DNA from: Pseudomonas weihenstephanensis
Lineage (GTDB): Bacteria > Pseudomonadota > Gammaproteobacteria > Pseudomonadales > Pseudomonadaceae
Direction: 5' to 3'
Assembly (NCBI RefSeq): GCF_001043055.1
Contig: NZ_JYLF01000012.1
Location: 1 to 64,000 of the forward strand
Length of the DNA stretch: 64,000 nucleotides
Part shown: one piece after another, positions 28,266-36,298 of the stretch
Position numbering within the stretch: the first letter of the stretch is position 1
Layout of the letters: the number at the start of each line of letters is the position of its first letter
Position numbers and translations under genes: made by a program
The notes under the pieces: generated by a model
The model's database searches: none
What the model was told of the DNA's origin: nothing
What the model saw: only the letters and a program-made list of their open reading frames with translations

Positions 28266-29465
28266 TTAGTGCGTACACACCTGCGCAATCGCCTTGGCCA
28301 GCAGGCTCAGGCGGGTGCCGTCGACGCCTGCCATGTTGGCGCGGCCTGAACCGACCATGTACACGCTATGTTTCTCGCGCAGCAATTGCACTTGTTCGGC
28401 GTTGAGGCCGGTGTAGGAGAACATCCCGCGCTGTTGGTTGATGTGGGCAAAGTGTTCGGCCAGACCAAACGGCGTCAGCGCTTCGACCAAACCGCTGCGC
28501 AGTTGCGCGATACGACTGCGCATGGCTTCCACTTCGCCGGCCCACAACGTCTTGAGTTGCTCATCACCCAGGATGGTCGCCACCACAGCCGCGCCGTGGT
28601 CCGGCGGATTGGACCACAGGTTACGGGCCAGATAGGCCAGTTGGCTGCGGATGTCCGTCAGTTTTTCGGCGTCGCTCGCGCACACGATCAACGCCCCGAC
28701 ACGTTCGCGGTACAGGCCGAAGTTCTTTGAGCAGGAGCTGGTGATCAGCAGTTCGGGCAGTTCGCTGGCAAACAGGCGCGTAGACCACGCATCCTGCTCC
28801 AGGTCGTCACCAAATCCCTGGTAGGCAAAGTCGATCAGCGGCAACAGCTCGCGGCGCTTGACCACATCCAGCACCTGGTGCCAGTCCTCCTGTGACAAGT
28901 CAAACCCGGTCGGGTTATGACAGCAGGCATGCAGCAGCACCACATCGCCTTTAGGGGCTTGTTCCAGGGCAGCCAGCATCGCGGCGACGTTGAGCGTGTT
29001 GTCGCTGCCCACGTACGGGTAGTGGCTGATCTTCAAACCGGCTGCCGCGAAAATGGTTTCGTGGATCGGCCAGGTAGGATCGCTCAGCCAAATGCCGCGC
29101 CCCGGCAGGCACTGTGCAATAAAGTCGGCACTTAAGCGCAAGGCGCCTGTGCCGCCGGGCGTCTGTGTAGCGCCCGCACGTTTGTCGGCCAGCAAGGGCG
29201 ACGCCTCACCCAGCACCAGTTCGCTGATCAGTTGCCCAAAACGGCTGTCGCCATGACCGCCGATGTAGGTTTTGGTCTGCTGCTGCTCAACCAAGCGCTG
29301 TTCGGCCTGTTTGACCGATTGCAGGATCGGCGTCAGGCCCTTGGCGTCCTTATAGACGCCCACGCCCAGGTCGAATTTGTTCGGGTTGGTGTCCTGATTG
29401 TAGGCGTCCATCAGGCCCAGAATCGGGTCGCCCGGCACCCGGCCAATGGCCGCGAAGTGCTTCAC
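28266..29465 (-). CDS. phhC: Aromatic amino acid aminotransferase PhhC
   Basis: The 399-residue class I PLP aminotransferase converts Tyr or Phe to the keto acids in catabolism. Visible: the N-terminal DPILGLMDAYNQDTNPNKFDLGVGVY, NPTGFDLSQEDW before the PLP Asp/Tyr region, the Lys that forms the Schiff base in SSCSKNFGLYRERVG near residue 246, and a C-terminal Arg in MVGSGRANMAG. Translation starts at GTG, overlapping the phhB stop by 4 bases (GTGA), so coupling is likely. It is the last gene of phhA-phhB-phhC. Confidence 0.95.
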   Translation of the reverse strand: MKHFAAIGRVPGDPILGLMDAYNQDTNPNKFDLGVGVYKDAKGLTPILQSVKQAEQRLVEQQQTKTYIGGHGDSRFGQLISELVLGEASPLLADKRAGATQTPGGTGALRLSADFIAQCLPGRGIWLSDPTWPIHETIFAAAGLKISHYPYVGSDNTLNVAAMLAALEQAPKGDVVLLHACCHNPTGFDLSQEDWHQVLDVVKRRELLPLIDFAYQGFGDDLEQDAWSTRLFASELPELLITSSCSKNFGLYRERVGALIVCASDAEKLTDIRSQLAYLARNLWSNPPDHGAAVVATILGDEQLKTLWAGEVEAMRSRIAQLRSGLVEALTPFGLAEHFAHINQQRGMFSYTGLNAEQVQLLREKHSVYMVGSGRANMAGVDGTRLSLLAKAIAQVCTH

Positions 29466-29818
29466 TTGCGACCTTCGGCGGTTTTGGCTACGTCGTCAGT
29501 GCGCGCGGCCATGATGAAGTCATTGCGATGCAGGCCCTTGATGGAGTGGCTCCACCAGGTAACGGTCACTTTGCCCCACTCGGTGAGCAAACCCGGGTGA
29601 TGGCCTTCGGCTTCAGCGATCTCGCCAACGGCGTTGGTGAACGCCAGTGCAAATTTGAAGTTTTTGAACAAAAAGACCTTTTCCAGCTGCATCACGCCGT
29701 CGCGCACTTCGATGTTCCAGTCCGGGATCTGTTTGATCAGCACCGGCAGTTCTTCGTCGCTGACCTGGGGGGCATCGGCGCGGCAGGCTTCGCAGTGGGC
29801 TTGGTTCAGTGCGTTCAT
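29462..29818 (-). CDS. phhB: Pterin-4a-carbinolamine dehydratase PhhB
   Basis: The 118-residue enzyme recycles the pterin cofactor used by PhhA. The active-site segment EGHHPGLLTEWGKVTVTWWSHS supplies His73, His74 and a His near 91. An N-terminal CEACRADAP stretch precedes the fold. It follows phhA by 64 bases and overlaps phhC by 4 bases, so phhA-phhB-phhC is one operon. Confidence 0.95.
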   Translation of the reverse strand: MNALNQAHCEACRADAPQVSDEELPVLIKQIPDWNIEVRDGVMQLEKVFLFKNFKFALAFTNAVGEIAEAEGHHPGLLTEWGKVTVTWWSHSIKGLHRNDFIMAARTDDVAKTAEGRK

Positions 29819-29882
29819 GGTGTGTTCCTGAAGTCAGTTTTTCTTATGGGTACAAAAGAAAGAAGGTTTCAAAAAAGACGTG

Positions 29883-30674
29883 TTACGCCGCTTTGGGTTT
29901 AGGCGGGAACTTGGGCGCATGCAGGCCCATCTTCATGCCTGTTTCGACCATGCCCATGATGTCTTCGTGGGCCAAATCGAACAGTCGCTTCAAGTCCGGC
30001 AGGACAAAATACAGCGGCTGCAAAATATCGATGCGGTACGGGGTGCGCATGGCTTCTAGTGGATCGAAGGCGTGATGTTCCGGTTCTGAAGACAGGCTGT
30101 AAACCGTTTCTTTGGGCGATGAAAGAATACCGCCGCCGTAGATGCGCTGGCCTTCTGGGGTGTCGACCAGCCCAAACTCGATTGTCATCCAGTACAGGCG
30201 GGCCAGATACACGCGCTGTTCCTTGGTGGCTTGCAGGCCGAGCTTGCCGTAGGTGTGGGTAAATTCAGCGAACCACGGGTTGGTCAGCAGTGGGCAGTGG
30301 CCGAAAATCTCATGGAAAATATCCGGCTCTTGCAGGTAATCGAGTTCTTCGGGCGTGCGAATAAAGGTCGCTACCGGGAACTGCTTATTGGCCAGCAATT
30401 CGAAGAAGGTTTGAAACGGGATCAGTGCCGGTACGCGGGCCACTTGCCAGCCGGTGGTTTCAGCCAGCACTTTGTTGATCTCGCCCAGCTGCGGAATGCG
30501 GTCATGGGGCAGGCCCAGCTTGTCGATACCTTCCATGTATTCAGGGCAGGCACGCCCTTGCAGCAGCTTGAGTTGGCGGGTAATCAGCGTGTTCCACACC
30601 GCGTGCTCGGCCGGTGTGTAGTCGATAAAGCCATCAGCATCAGGCTCGCGGGCGACGTATTTCGTTTGCTTCAT
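29883..30674 (-). CDS. phhA: Phenylalanine 4-monooxygenase PhhA
   Basis: The 263-residue enzyme hydroxylates Phe to Tyr using tetrahydropterin, O2 and iron. The Fe facial triad is His121 and His126 in HEIFGHCPLL and Glu166 in YWMTIEFGLV. The pterin loop (VPALIPFQTFFELLANKQFP) is present. Like other bacterial forms it lacks the regulatory ACT and tetramerisation domains of animal PAH. It is first in the phh operon. PhhR-type boxes and a GG-N10-GC element lie upstream. Confidence 0.96.
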   Translation of the reverse strand: MKQTKYVAREPDADGFIDYTPAEHAVWNTLITRQLKLLQGRACPEYMEGIDKLGLPHDRIPQLGEINKVLAETTGWQVARVPALIPFQTFFELLANKQFPVATFIRTPEELDYLQEPDIFHEIFGHCPLLTNPWFAEFTHTYGKLGLQATKEQRVYLARLYWMTIEFGLVDTPEGQRIYGGGILSSPKETVYSLSSEPEHHAFDPLEAMRTPYRIDILQPLYFVLPDLKRLFDLAHEDIMGMVETGMKMGLHAPKFPPKPKAA

Positions 30675-30754
30675 GGGACTCTCCGCAAGGAAATCGTTTT
30701 TATTATTCGGTGTGTGGCGATGACTAAGTGATACCTCAAGCGATTGCGTCGTGC

Positions 30755-30770
30755 AGCTAGCCTAAAGCCA
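30755..30770 (-). promoter_or_regulatory. Candidate sigma-54 -24/-12 element of phhA
   Basis: On the minus strand TGGC-TTTAGGCTA-GC has GG-N10-GC spacing about 80 bases before the phhA ATG. The outer bases deviate from TGGCAC and TTGC. P. aeruginosa phhA is reported as RpoN-dependent, but the PhhR in this window lacks the usual sigma-54 contact residues, so the element is uncertain. Confidence 0.4.
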
Positions 30771-30796
30771 CTAATGCTGGGATGATGCGTCATATT

Positions 30797-30814
30797 CGTA
30801 AACTATTCGTTACG
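30797..30814. promoter_or_regulatory. PhhR/TyrR-type box 1
   Basis: GTAAA-CTATTC-GTTAC flanked by C and G resembles the TyrR consensus TGTAAA-N6-TTTACA with one inner mismatch. It lies upstream of the putative phhA promoter. Confidence 0.5.
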
Positions 30815-30859
30815 ACTTGCGGGCCATGCTGAGAGTATTGCTGTCGACGAAGGTCAAAC

Positions 30860-30877
30860 TGTCACAAAAACGTGACA
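30860..30877. promoter_or_regulatory. PhhR/TyrR-type box 2
   Basis: TGTCAC-AAAAAC-GTGACA is a perfect 6-bp inverted repeat with the 6-base spacer of TyrR boxes. It lies between divergent phhA and phhR and could serve both. The inner half-site differs from TGTAAA at two positions. Confidence 0.55.
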
Positions 30878-31024
30878 TTGAAATGCGCGGCCCGCTAAAT
30901 ATCCGCTCTTTGCAAGCGCTGGCACGGGTTGCGAGCGTTTAGCGGTCAGCGGTCAGCGGATCGCAGCCTGTGGCAGCTCCTGCGGGAGGTGTGTGGTGTT
31001 TAATTCTTTTTTGAGCCTTTCCCC
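30878..31024 (+). other. phhR leader region
   Basis: No gene seen. It includes a REP-like stretch (near 30955-30990, CGCAGCCTG..CTCCTGCGGGAGG) and weak GAG before the phhR ATG. TGGCACGGGTTGC near 30920 has GG-N8-GC spacing, not N10, so it is not taken as a sigma-54 promoter. Confidence 0.35.
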
Positions 31025-32584
31025 ATGCGTATCAAGGTCCATTGTCAAAACCGGATTGGCATTCTGCGCGACATTCTCAATCTGCTGGTCGCCTATGGCA
31101 TCAACGTCAAGCGTGGTGAGGTGGGCGGCGATCAGGGCAACGCGATCTATCTGTATTGCCCCAACCTGATCAATTTGCAGTTCCAGGCCCTGCGCCCCAA
31201 GTTTGAAACCATCGCCGGGGTGTTCGGTGTCAAGCGTGTAGGTTTAATGCCTAGCGAACGTCGGCATATGGAACTCAACGCCTTGCTGGGTGCGCTGGAA
31301 TTTCCGGTTCTGTCCATCGACATGGGTGGCTCCATCGTGGCGGCCAATCGCGCTGCGGCGCAATTGCTCGGTGTGCGTGTGGATGAAGTGCCGGGCATCG
31401 CGCTCGCGCGTTACGCCGAAGACTTTGACTTGCCGGAGTTGGTGCGGGCCAACAAATCGCGCATCAACGGCATGCGGGTCAAAATCAAAGGGCACGTGTT
31501 TCTGGCCGACATCGCGCCGCTGCAACTGGACAGCGATGACAGTGAGGCCATGGCGGGGGCGGTACTGACATTGCACCGTGCCGACCGTGTAGGCGAGCAA
31601 ATCTACAACGTGCGCAAGCAAGAGCTGCGCGGTTTTGACAGCATCTTCCAAAGCTCCAAAGTGATGGCTGCCGTGGTGCGCGAAGCGCGGCGTATGGCGC
31701 CGCTGGACGCCCCTCTATTAATAGAGGGCGAAACCGGCACCGGCAAAGAATTGCTGGCGCGCGCTTGCCACCTCGCCAGCCCGCGCGGGCAGTCTCCTTT
31801 AATGGCGCTCAATTGCGCAGGCTTGCCGGAGTCGATGGCCGAAACCGAACTCTTTGGTTACGGGCCGGGGGCTTTCGAAGGGGCGCGGGCCGAGGGCAAG
31901 CTCGGGTTGTTGGAGCTGACGGCTGGCGGCACGTTGTTTCTCGACGGCGTGGGAGAGATGAGTCCGCGTTTGCAGGTCAAACTGCTGCGCTTTTTGCAGG
32001 ACGGCTGCTTTCGTCGCGTGGGCAGCGATGAAGAGGTGTACCTCGATGTGCGTGTGATGTGTGCCACGCAGGTGGATTTGTCCGAGCTGTGTGCCAAGGG
32101 TGAGTTCCGTCAGGATCTTTACCATCGCTTGAACGTGTTGTCGCTGCACATTCCGCCGCTGCGTGAATGCCTGGACGGATTGGCGCCGTTGGTCGAGCAC
32201 TTTCTGGATCAGGCCAGCCGCCAGATCGGTTGCCCGCTGCCGCGTCTGGCGCCTGCGGCGATGGACCGTTTGAGTCACTACCATTGGCCGGGCAACGTGC
32301 GCCAGTTAGAAAACGTGCTGTTTCAGGCGGTGTCGCTGTGCGAGGGCGGGGTGGTCAAGGCTGAGCATATTCGCTTGCCCGATTATGGTGTGCGCCAGCC
32401 CTTGGGCGAGTTTTCAATGGACGGCGGACTGGACCAAATTGTCGGCCGCTTCGAGAAAACCGTGCTTGAACAGCTGTATGCCGAGTACCCGAGCAGCCGA
32501 TTGCTGGGCAAGCGGCTCGGTGTGTCTCACACCACCATCGCCAACAAGCTGCGCGAGTACGACATTCTCAAGCCCACACATTAA
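31025..32584 (+). CDS. phhR: TyrR-family regulator of aromatic amino acid metabolism, PhhR
   Basis: The 519-residue regulator has an N-terminal ACT domain (MRIKVHCQNRIGILRDILNL), a PAS domain (about 80-190), an AAA+ domain (about 205-430, Walker A GETGTGKE) and a Fis-type HTH (SSRLLGKRLGVSHTTIANKL). It activates phh genes and related aromatic genes on Phe or Tyr. Two AAA+ details differ from sigma-54 activators: GAFTGA reads GAFEGA, and Walker B is LFLDG, with Gly where Glu normally activates water. That suits the TyrR family, which works with sigma-70 RNA polymerase. It is divergent from phhA. Confidence 0.95.
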   Translation: MRIKVHCQNRIGILRDILNLLVAYGINVKRGEVGGDQGNAIYLYCPNLINLQFQALRPKFETIAGVFGVKRVGLMPSERRHMELNALLGALEFPVLSIDMGGSIVAANRAAAQLLGVRVDEVPGIALARYAEDFDLPELVRANKSRINGMRVKIKGHVFLADIAPLQLDSDDSEAMAGAVLTLHRADRVGEQIYNVRKQELRGFDSIFQSSKVMAAVVREARRMAPLDAPLLIEGETGTGKELLARACHLASPRGQSPLMALNCAGLPESMAETELFGYGPGAFEGARAEGKLGLLELTAGGTLFLDGVGEMSPRLQVKLLRFLQDGCFRRVGSDEEVYLDVRVMCATQVDLSELCAKGEFRQDLYHRLNVLSLHIPPLRECLDGLAPLVEHFLDQASRQIGCPLPRLAPAAMDRLSHYHWPGNVRQLENVLFQAVSLCEGGVVKAEHIRLPDYGVRQPLGEFSMDGGLDQIVGRFEKTVLEQLYAEYPSSRLLGKRLGVSHTTIANKLREYDILKPTH

Positions 32585-32705
32585 TCCGTAACAGCCTGCC
32601 AGCCTGGCGGGCCCGTCGCCTGACAGGCCACGCCTTGCCGCCTTCGGCCTGTTCGCGCCGTTTTTACGTCTTTTACGCCGTCCGACGTTTCCTCTGATGG
32701 GCCTC

Positions 32706-32730
32706 AAAACCCCGCAAAGCCGGGGTTTTT
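32706..32730 (+). terminator. Terminator of phhR
   Basis: AAAACCCCG, loop CAAAGC, CGGGGTTTT and a further T form a strong intrinsic terminator 120 bases after the phhR stop. Confidence 0.9.
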
Positions 32731-32746
32731 CGCCGTCAAAAAAAAG

Positions 32747-32763
32747 TTGGTGCGCAAATTGCT
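32747..32763 (+). promoter_or_regulatory. Sigma-54 promoter of the flgF operon
   Basis: TTGG-TGCGCAAATT-GCT has GG at -24 and GC at -12 with the required 10 bases between. It lies 57 bases before the flgF GTG, just after the phhR terminator, and fits FleQ-controlled class genes. Confidence 0.72.
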
Positions 32764-32819
32764 TAGAGGACTTCAGTACAGCGGTGGGCGGCAAACGTCC
32801 GTCAGGCAGAGGAAAGACT

Positions 32820-33560
32820 GTGGACAAGTACCTTTATGTGGCAATGACCGGCGCCAGCCAGAACGCACTGGCGCAGAAGGCGCATGCCAACAATCTGGCG
32901 AACATCTCAACCAATGGTTTTCAGCGTGACCTGGAGCAGGCGCGTTCGATGCCGGTGTTCGGTGACAGCTTTCCGGCGCGTGCCTTTGCACTGTCGGAAC
33001 GCCCGGCCACGGATTTCACCGCTGGCGCGTTGGTCGAAACCGGTCGTGACCTGGACGTAGCCGTGCAGGGCGATGGTTGGTTGGCGGTGCAGGCGCCTGA
33101 CGGCAGCGAAGCTTACGTGCGCACCGCGAGCATGAATGTGGATGCCTTGGGCATTCTGCGGGCCGGTAACGGCATGCCGATCATGGGCAATGGCGGGCCG
33201 ATTGCCGTGCCGCCGCAGCAGCAGATCGAAGTCGGTGAAGACGGCACCATCAGTATCCGCGCCATGGGCGAAGGCCCGCGGGTGATGGCCGAAGTTGACC
33301 GGATCAAGATGGTGCAGCCAGACCTCAAGAACATGACCAAGGGCCTCGACGGTCTGATTCACACCAAAGACGGCCAACCGGCTGTGGCCGACGCCAACGT
33401 GCGTGTGGTCTCGGGCTTTCTGGAAGCCAGCAACGTGAACGCGGTGGACGAGATGACCTCGGTGTTGGCCCTGGCCAAGCAGTTCGAGTTGCACATCAAG
33501 ATGATGAACACCGCCAAAGAAGACGATCAGGCCATGACGCGCGTCCTGTCCATCAGCTAA
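32820..33560 (+). CDS. flgF: Flagellar basal-body proximal rod protein FlgF
   Basis: The 246-residue rod protein has the N-terminal D0 motif MDKYLYVAMTGASQNAL, the ANNLANISTNGFQRD signature shared by rod proteins, and a C-terminal D0 helix (SVLALAKQFELHIKMM). The start is GTG 32820, where the conserved MDKYLY begins; GAGGA lies 8 bases upstream. It opens the operon flgF-flgG-flgH-flgI-flgJ-flgK-flgL. The flgB-flgE genes that precede flgF in P. aeruginosa are not here; phhR is. Confidence 0.96.
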   Translation: MDKYLYVAMTGASQNALAQKAHANNLANISTNGFQRDLEQARSMPVFGDSFPARAFALSERPATDFTAGALVETGRDLDVAVQGDGWLAVQAPDGSEAYVRTASMNVDALGILRAGNGMPIMGNGGPIAVPPQQQIEVGEDGTISIRAMGEGPRVMAEVDRIKMVQPDLKNMTKGLDGLIHTKDGQPAVADANVRVVSGFLEASNVNAVDEMTSVLALAKQFELHIKMMNTAKEDDQAMTRVLSIS

Positions 33561-33604
33561 TTATTTAACGCGGCGCCGAAAAACCGGCGCGCGAGGAGAA
33601 CTGC

Positions 33605-34390
33605 ATGCTTCCGGCACTCTGGGTTGCAAAAACAGGTTTGGCTGCACAAGACACCAACCTGACCACCATTTCCAACAACTTGGCCAACGTGTCGACCACC
33701 GGTTTCAAACGTGATCGTGCCGAGTTCCAGGACTTGCTCTACCAGATCAAACGCCAGCCAGGCGCCCAGTCGACTCAGGACAGCGAGCTGCCATCGGGCC
33801 TGCAAGTGGGTACGGGTGTGCGCATCGTCGGCACGCAAAAGAACTTCGCGGCCGGTAGCCTGCAAACCACCGAGCAGCCGCTGGACCTGGCCATCAATGG
33901 CCGTGGGTTCTTCCAGATCATGCAGCCGGACGGCACCACGTCCTATACCCGTGACGGTACTTTCCACCTGGACTCCAACGGCCAGATCGTGACCGCCAAT
34001 GGCTTTGCCCTGGAACCTGCCATTGTGGTGCCTGCGGATGCGCAGACCTTCACCGTGGGGCAGGACGGCACTGTGTCGGTGACCATCGCCGGCAACCCGG
34101 CGGCCCAGGTCATCGGCAACTTGCAGACGGCGGACTTCATCAACCCGGCGGGTTTGCAGGCGCAGGGCGGTAACCTGTTCCTTGAAACCGCGTCCAGCGG
34201 TGCGCCACAAATCGGCACGCCGGGCCTCAATGGCTTTGGTCTGACCATGCAAAGCATGCTCGAAAACTCGAACGTCAGCACCGTGGAAGAAATGGTCAAC
34301 ATGATCACCACGCAGCGTGCCTACGAGATGAACTCCAAAGTCATCTCCACCGCTGACCAAATGCTGTCCTTCGTCACGCAAAATCTGTAA
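33605..34390 (+). CDS. flgG: Flagellar distal rod protein FlgG
   Basis: The 261-residue protein forms the distal rod that passes through the P and L rings. The N-terminal motif LPALWVAKTGLAAQDTN, NLANVSTTGFKRDRAEF and the C-terminal TQRAYEMNSKVISTADQM are intact. It is 44 bases after flgF with GAGGAG before the ATG. Length is typical. Confidence 0.97.
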   Translation: MLPALWVAKTGLAAQDTNLTTISNNLANVSTTGFKRDRAEFQDLLYQIKRQPGAQSTQDSELPSGLQVGTGVRIVGTQKNFAAGSLQTTEQPLDLAINGRGFFQIMQPDGTTSYTRDGTFHLDSNGQIVTANGFALEPAIVVPADAQTFTVGQDGTVSVTIAGNPAAQVIGNLQTADFINPAGLQAQGGNLFLETASSGAPQIGTPGLNGFGLTMQSMLENSNVSTVEEMVNMITTQRAYEMNSKVISTADQMLSFVTQNL

Positions 34391-34439
34391 TCACGTCGAC
34401 AAGGCGGCCCCAAGGTCGCCTGCAACTGCGGGAGAGGTC

Positions 34440-35135
34440 ATGAAACGCTTGTTTTCTGTTCTGGTACTGGGCGGTATCACCGTATTGGCGGGCTGTGTCA
34501 GCCCGCCACCACGGGCCAACGATCCGTACTACGCGCCGGTGTTGCCGCGCACGCCGTTGCCGGCGGCGGCCAATAACGGTTCGATCTATCAGGCAGGCTT
34601 TGAGCAGAACCTGTACAGCGACCGCAAGGCGTTCCGGGTGGGTGACATCATCACCATCACCCTGAATGAGAGGACGCAGGCGAGCAAAAACGCCAACTCG
34701 CAGATCGGCAAGAACAGCAACACCAGCATCGGCCTCACGTCGTTGTTCGGCAGCGGCCTGACCACCAACAACCCGCTGGGCAGTGGTGATTTGAGCTTGA
34801 ATGCCGGTTACAGCGGCAGCCGCGCCAGCAAAGGCGACAGTAAAGCCGGGCAGGGCAACAGTTTGACCGGCTCGGTGACCGTGACGGTGGCCGATGTCTT
34901 GCCCAACGGCATCATCGCAGTGCGCGGCGAGAAGTGGATGACCTTGAACACCGGTGATGAGCTGGTGCGTATTGCCGGTTTGGTGCGCTCGGACGATATT
35001 TCGACCGACAACACCGTGTCTTCGACCCGTGTGGCAGATGCGCGCATCACCTACTCGGGCACCGGTTCGTTTGCCGATGCGAGCCAACCGGGCTGGTTTG
35101 ACCGTTTCTTCCTGAGTCCGCTGTTCCCGTTCTAA
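34440..35135 (+). CDS. flgH: Flagellar L-ring lipoprotein FlgH
   Basis: The 231-residue outer-membrane lipoprotein forms the L-ring. A signal peptide ends with the lipobox LAGC (Cys near residue 20). The body carries FRVGDIITITLNERTQASKNAN and VRSDDISTDNTVSSTRVADARITYSG, the typical FlgH C-terminus. It is 49 bases after flgG, and flgI follows 43 bases later. Confidence 0.97.
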   Translation: MKRLFSVLVLGGITVLAGCVSPPPRANDPYYAPVLPRTPLPAAANNGSIYQAGFEQNLYSDRKAFRVGDIITITLNERTQASKNANSQIGKNSNTSIGLTSLFGSGLTTNNPLGSGDLSLNAGYSGSRASKGDSKAGQGNSLTGSVTVTVADVLPNGIIAVRGEKWMTLNTGDELVRIAGLVRSDDISTDNTVSSTRVADARITYSGTGSFADASQPGWFDRFFLSPLFPF

Positions 35136-35178
35136 GCGAACCCTTTTTAAGTGCTCCTCTTTAAGTGATGGCCCCACC

Positions 35179-36288
35179 ATGTTCAACCTCAAGCATCTGC
35201 TGGCAGCCGTACTGCTACTGTCCACAACCCTTGGCGCCCACGCCGAGCGGTTGAAAGACATTGCCAGCATTTCGGGCGTACGGACCAACCAATTGATTGG
35301 TTATGGCTTGGTGGTCGGGCTTAACGGCACGGGCGACCAAACCACGCAAACCCCGTTCACCCTGCAAACGTTCAACAACATGCTCTCGCAGTTCGGCATC
35401 AAAGTGCCGCCAGGCTCGGGCAACGTGCAGTTGAAAAACGTGGCAGCGGTGTCGATCAGCGCCGATTTACCAGCGTTTGCCAAGCCGGGTCAGGTGGTGG
35501 ACATCACCGTGTCCTCCATTGGTAACTCCAAAAGCCTGCGCGGCGGCACGCTGTTACTGACCCCGTTAAAAGGCATTGATGGCAACGTCTACGCCATTGC
35601 GCAGGGCAACCTGGTGGTCGGTGGTTTTGATGCCGAAGGCCGCGACGGTTCCAAAATCACCGTTAACGTGCCCTCGGCCGGTCGCATCCCCGGTGGTGCC
35701 TCGGTTGAACGTGCGGTACCGAGTGGCTTCAATCAGGGCAACAGCCTCACGCTGAACCTCAACCGTTCGGACTTCACCACTGCCAAGCGTGTGGTCGACA
35801 AAATCAACGACCTGCTCGGCCCTGGCGTGGCGCAAGCCATTGACGGCGGTTCGGTGCGTGTCACCGCGCCACTGGACCCAAGCCAGCGGGTCGATTACCT
35901 GTCGATTCTGGAAAACCTCGAAGTCGATCCGGGGCAGGCGGTGGCCAAGGTCATCATCAATTCGCGCACCGGCACCATCGTGATTGGGCAAAACGTCAAG
36001 GTGTCGCCTGCTGCCGTGACCCACGGCAGCCTGACCGTGACCATTACCGAAGACCCGATCGTCAGCCAGCCGGGGCCTTTGTCCAATGGCCAGACGGCAG
36101 TGGTGCCGCGTTCGCGGGTTAACGCTCAGCAAGAAGCCAAGCCGATGTTCAAGTTTGGTCCGGGCACCACGCTGGACGAAATTGTGCGTGCAGTGAATCA
36201 GGTAGGCGCAGCGCCAGGTGACTTGATGGCGATTCTTGAAGCACTCAAACAGGCCGGCGCCTTGCAAGCCGACCTGATCGTGATCTGA
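35179..36288 (+). CDS. flgI: Flagellar P-ring protein FlgI
   Basis: The 369-residue periplasmic ring protein surrounds the rod in the peptidoglycan. A signal peptide (MFNLKHLLAAVLLLSTTLGA) precedes RLKDIASISGVRTNQLIGYG, LVVGLNGTGDQT and FGIKVPPGSGNVQLKNV-type motifs. The C-terminus holds LDEIVRAVNQVGAAPGDLM. It requires FlgA (not in this window) for assembly. Confidence 0.97.
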   Translation: MFNLKHLLAAVLLLSTTLGAHAERLKDIASISGVRTNQLIGYGLVVGLNGTGDQTTQTPFTLQTFNNMLSQFGIKVPPGSGNVQLKNVAAVSISADLPAFAKPGQVVDITVSSIGNSKSLRGGTLLLTPLKGIDGNVYAIAQGNLVVGGFDAEGRDGSKITVNVPSAGRIPGGASVERAVPSGFNQGNSLTLNLNRSDFTTAKRVVDKINDLLGPGVAQAIDGGSVRVTAPLDPSQRVDYLSILENLEVDPGQAVAKVIINSRTGTIVIGQNVKVSPAAVTHGSLTVTITEDPIVSQPGPLSNGQTAVVPRSRVNAQQEAKPMFKFGPGTTLDEIVRAVNQVGAAPGDLMAILEALKQAGALQADLIVI

Positions 36289-36298
36289 GGCCTGCGTC

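Noticed and set aside
30917..30932. Sigma-54 promoter for phhR
   Set aside because: TGGCACGGGTTGC has GG-N8-GC, the wrong spacing.
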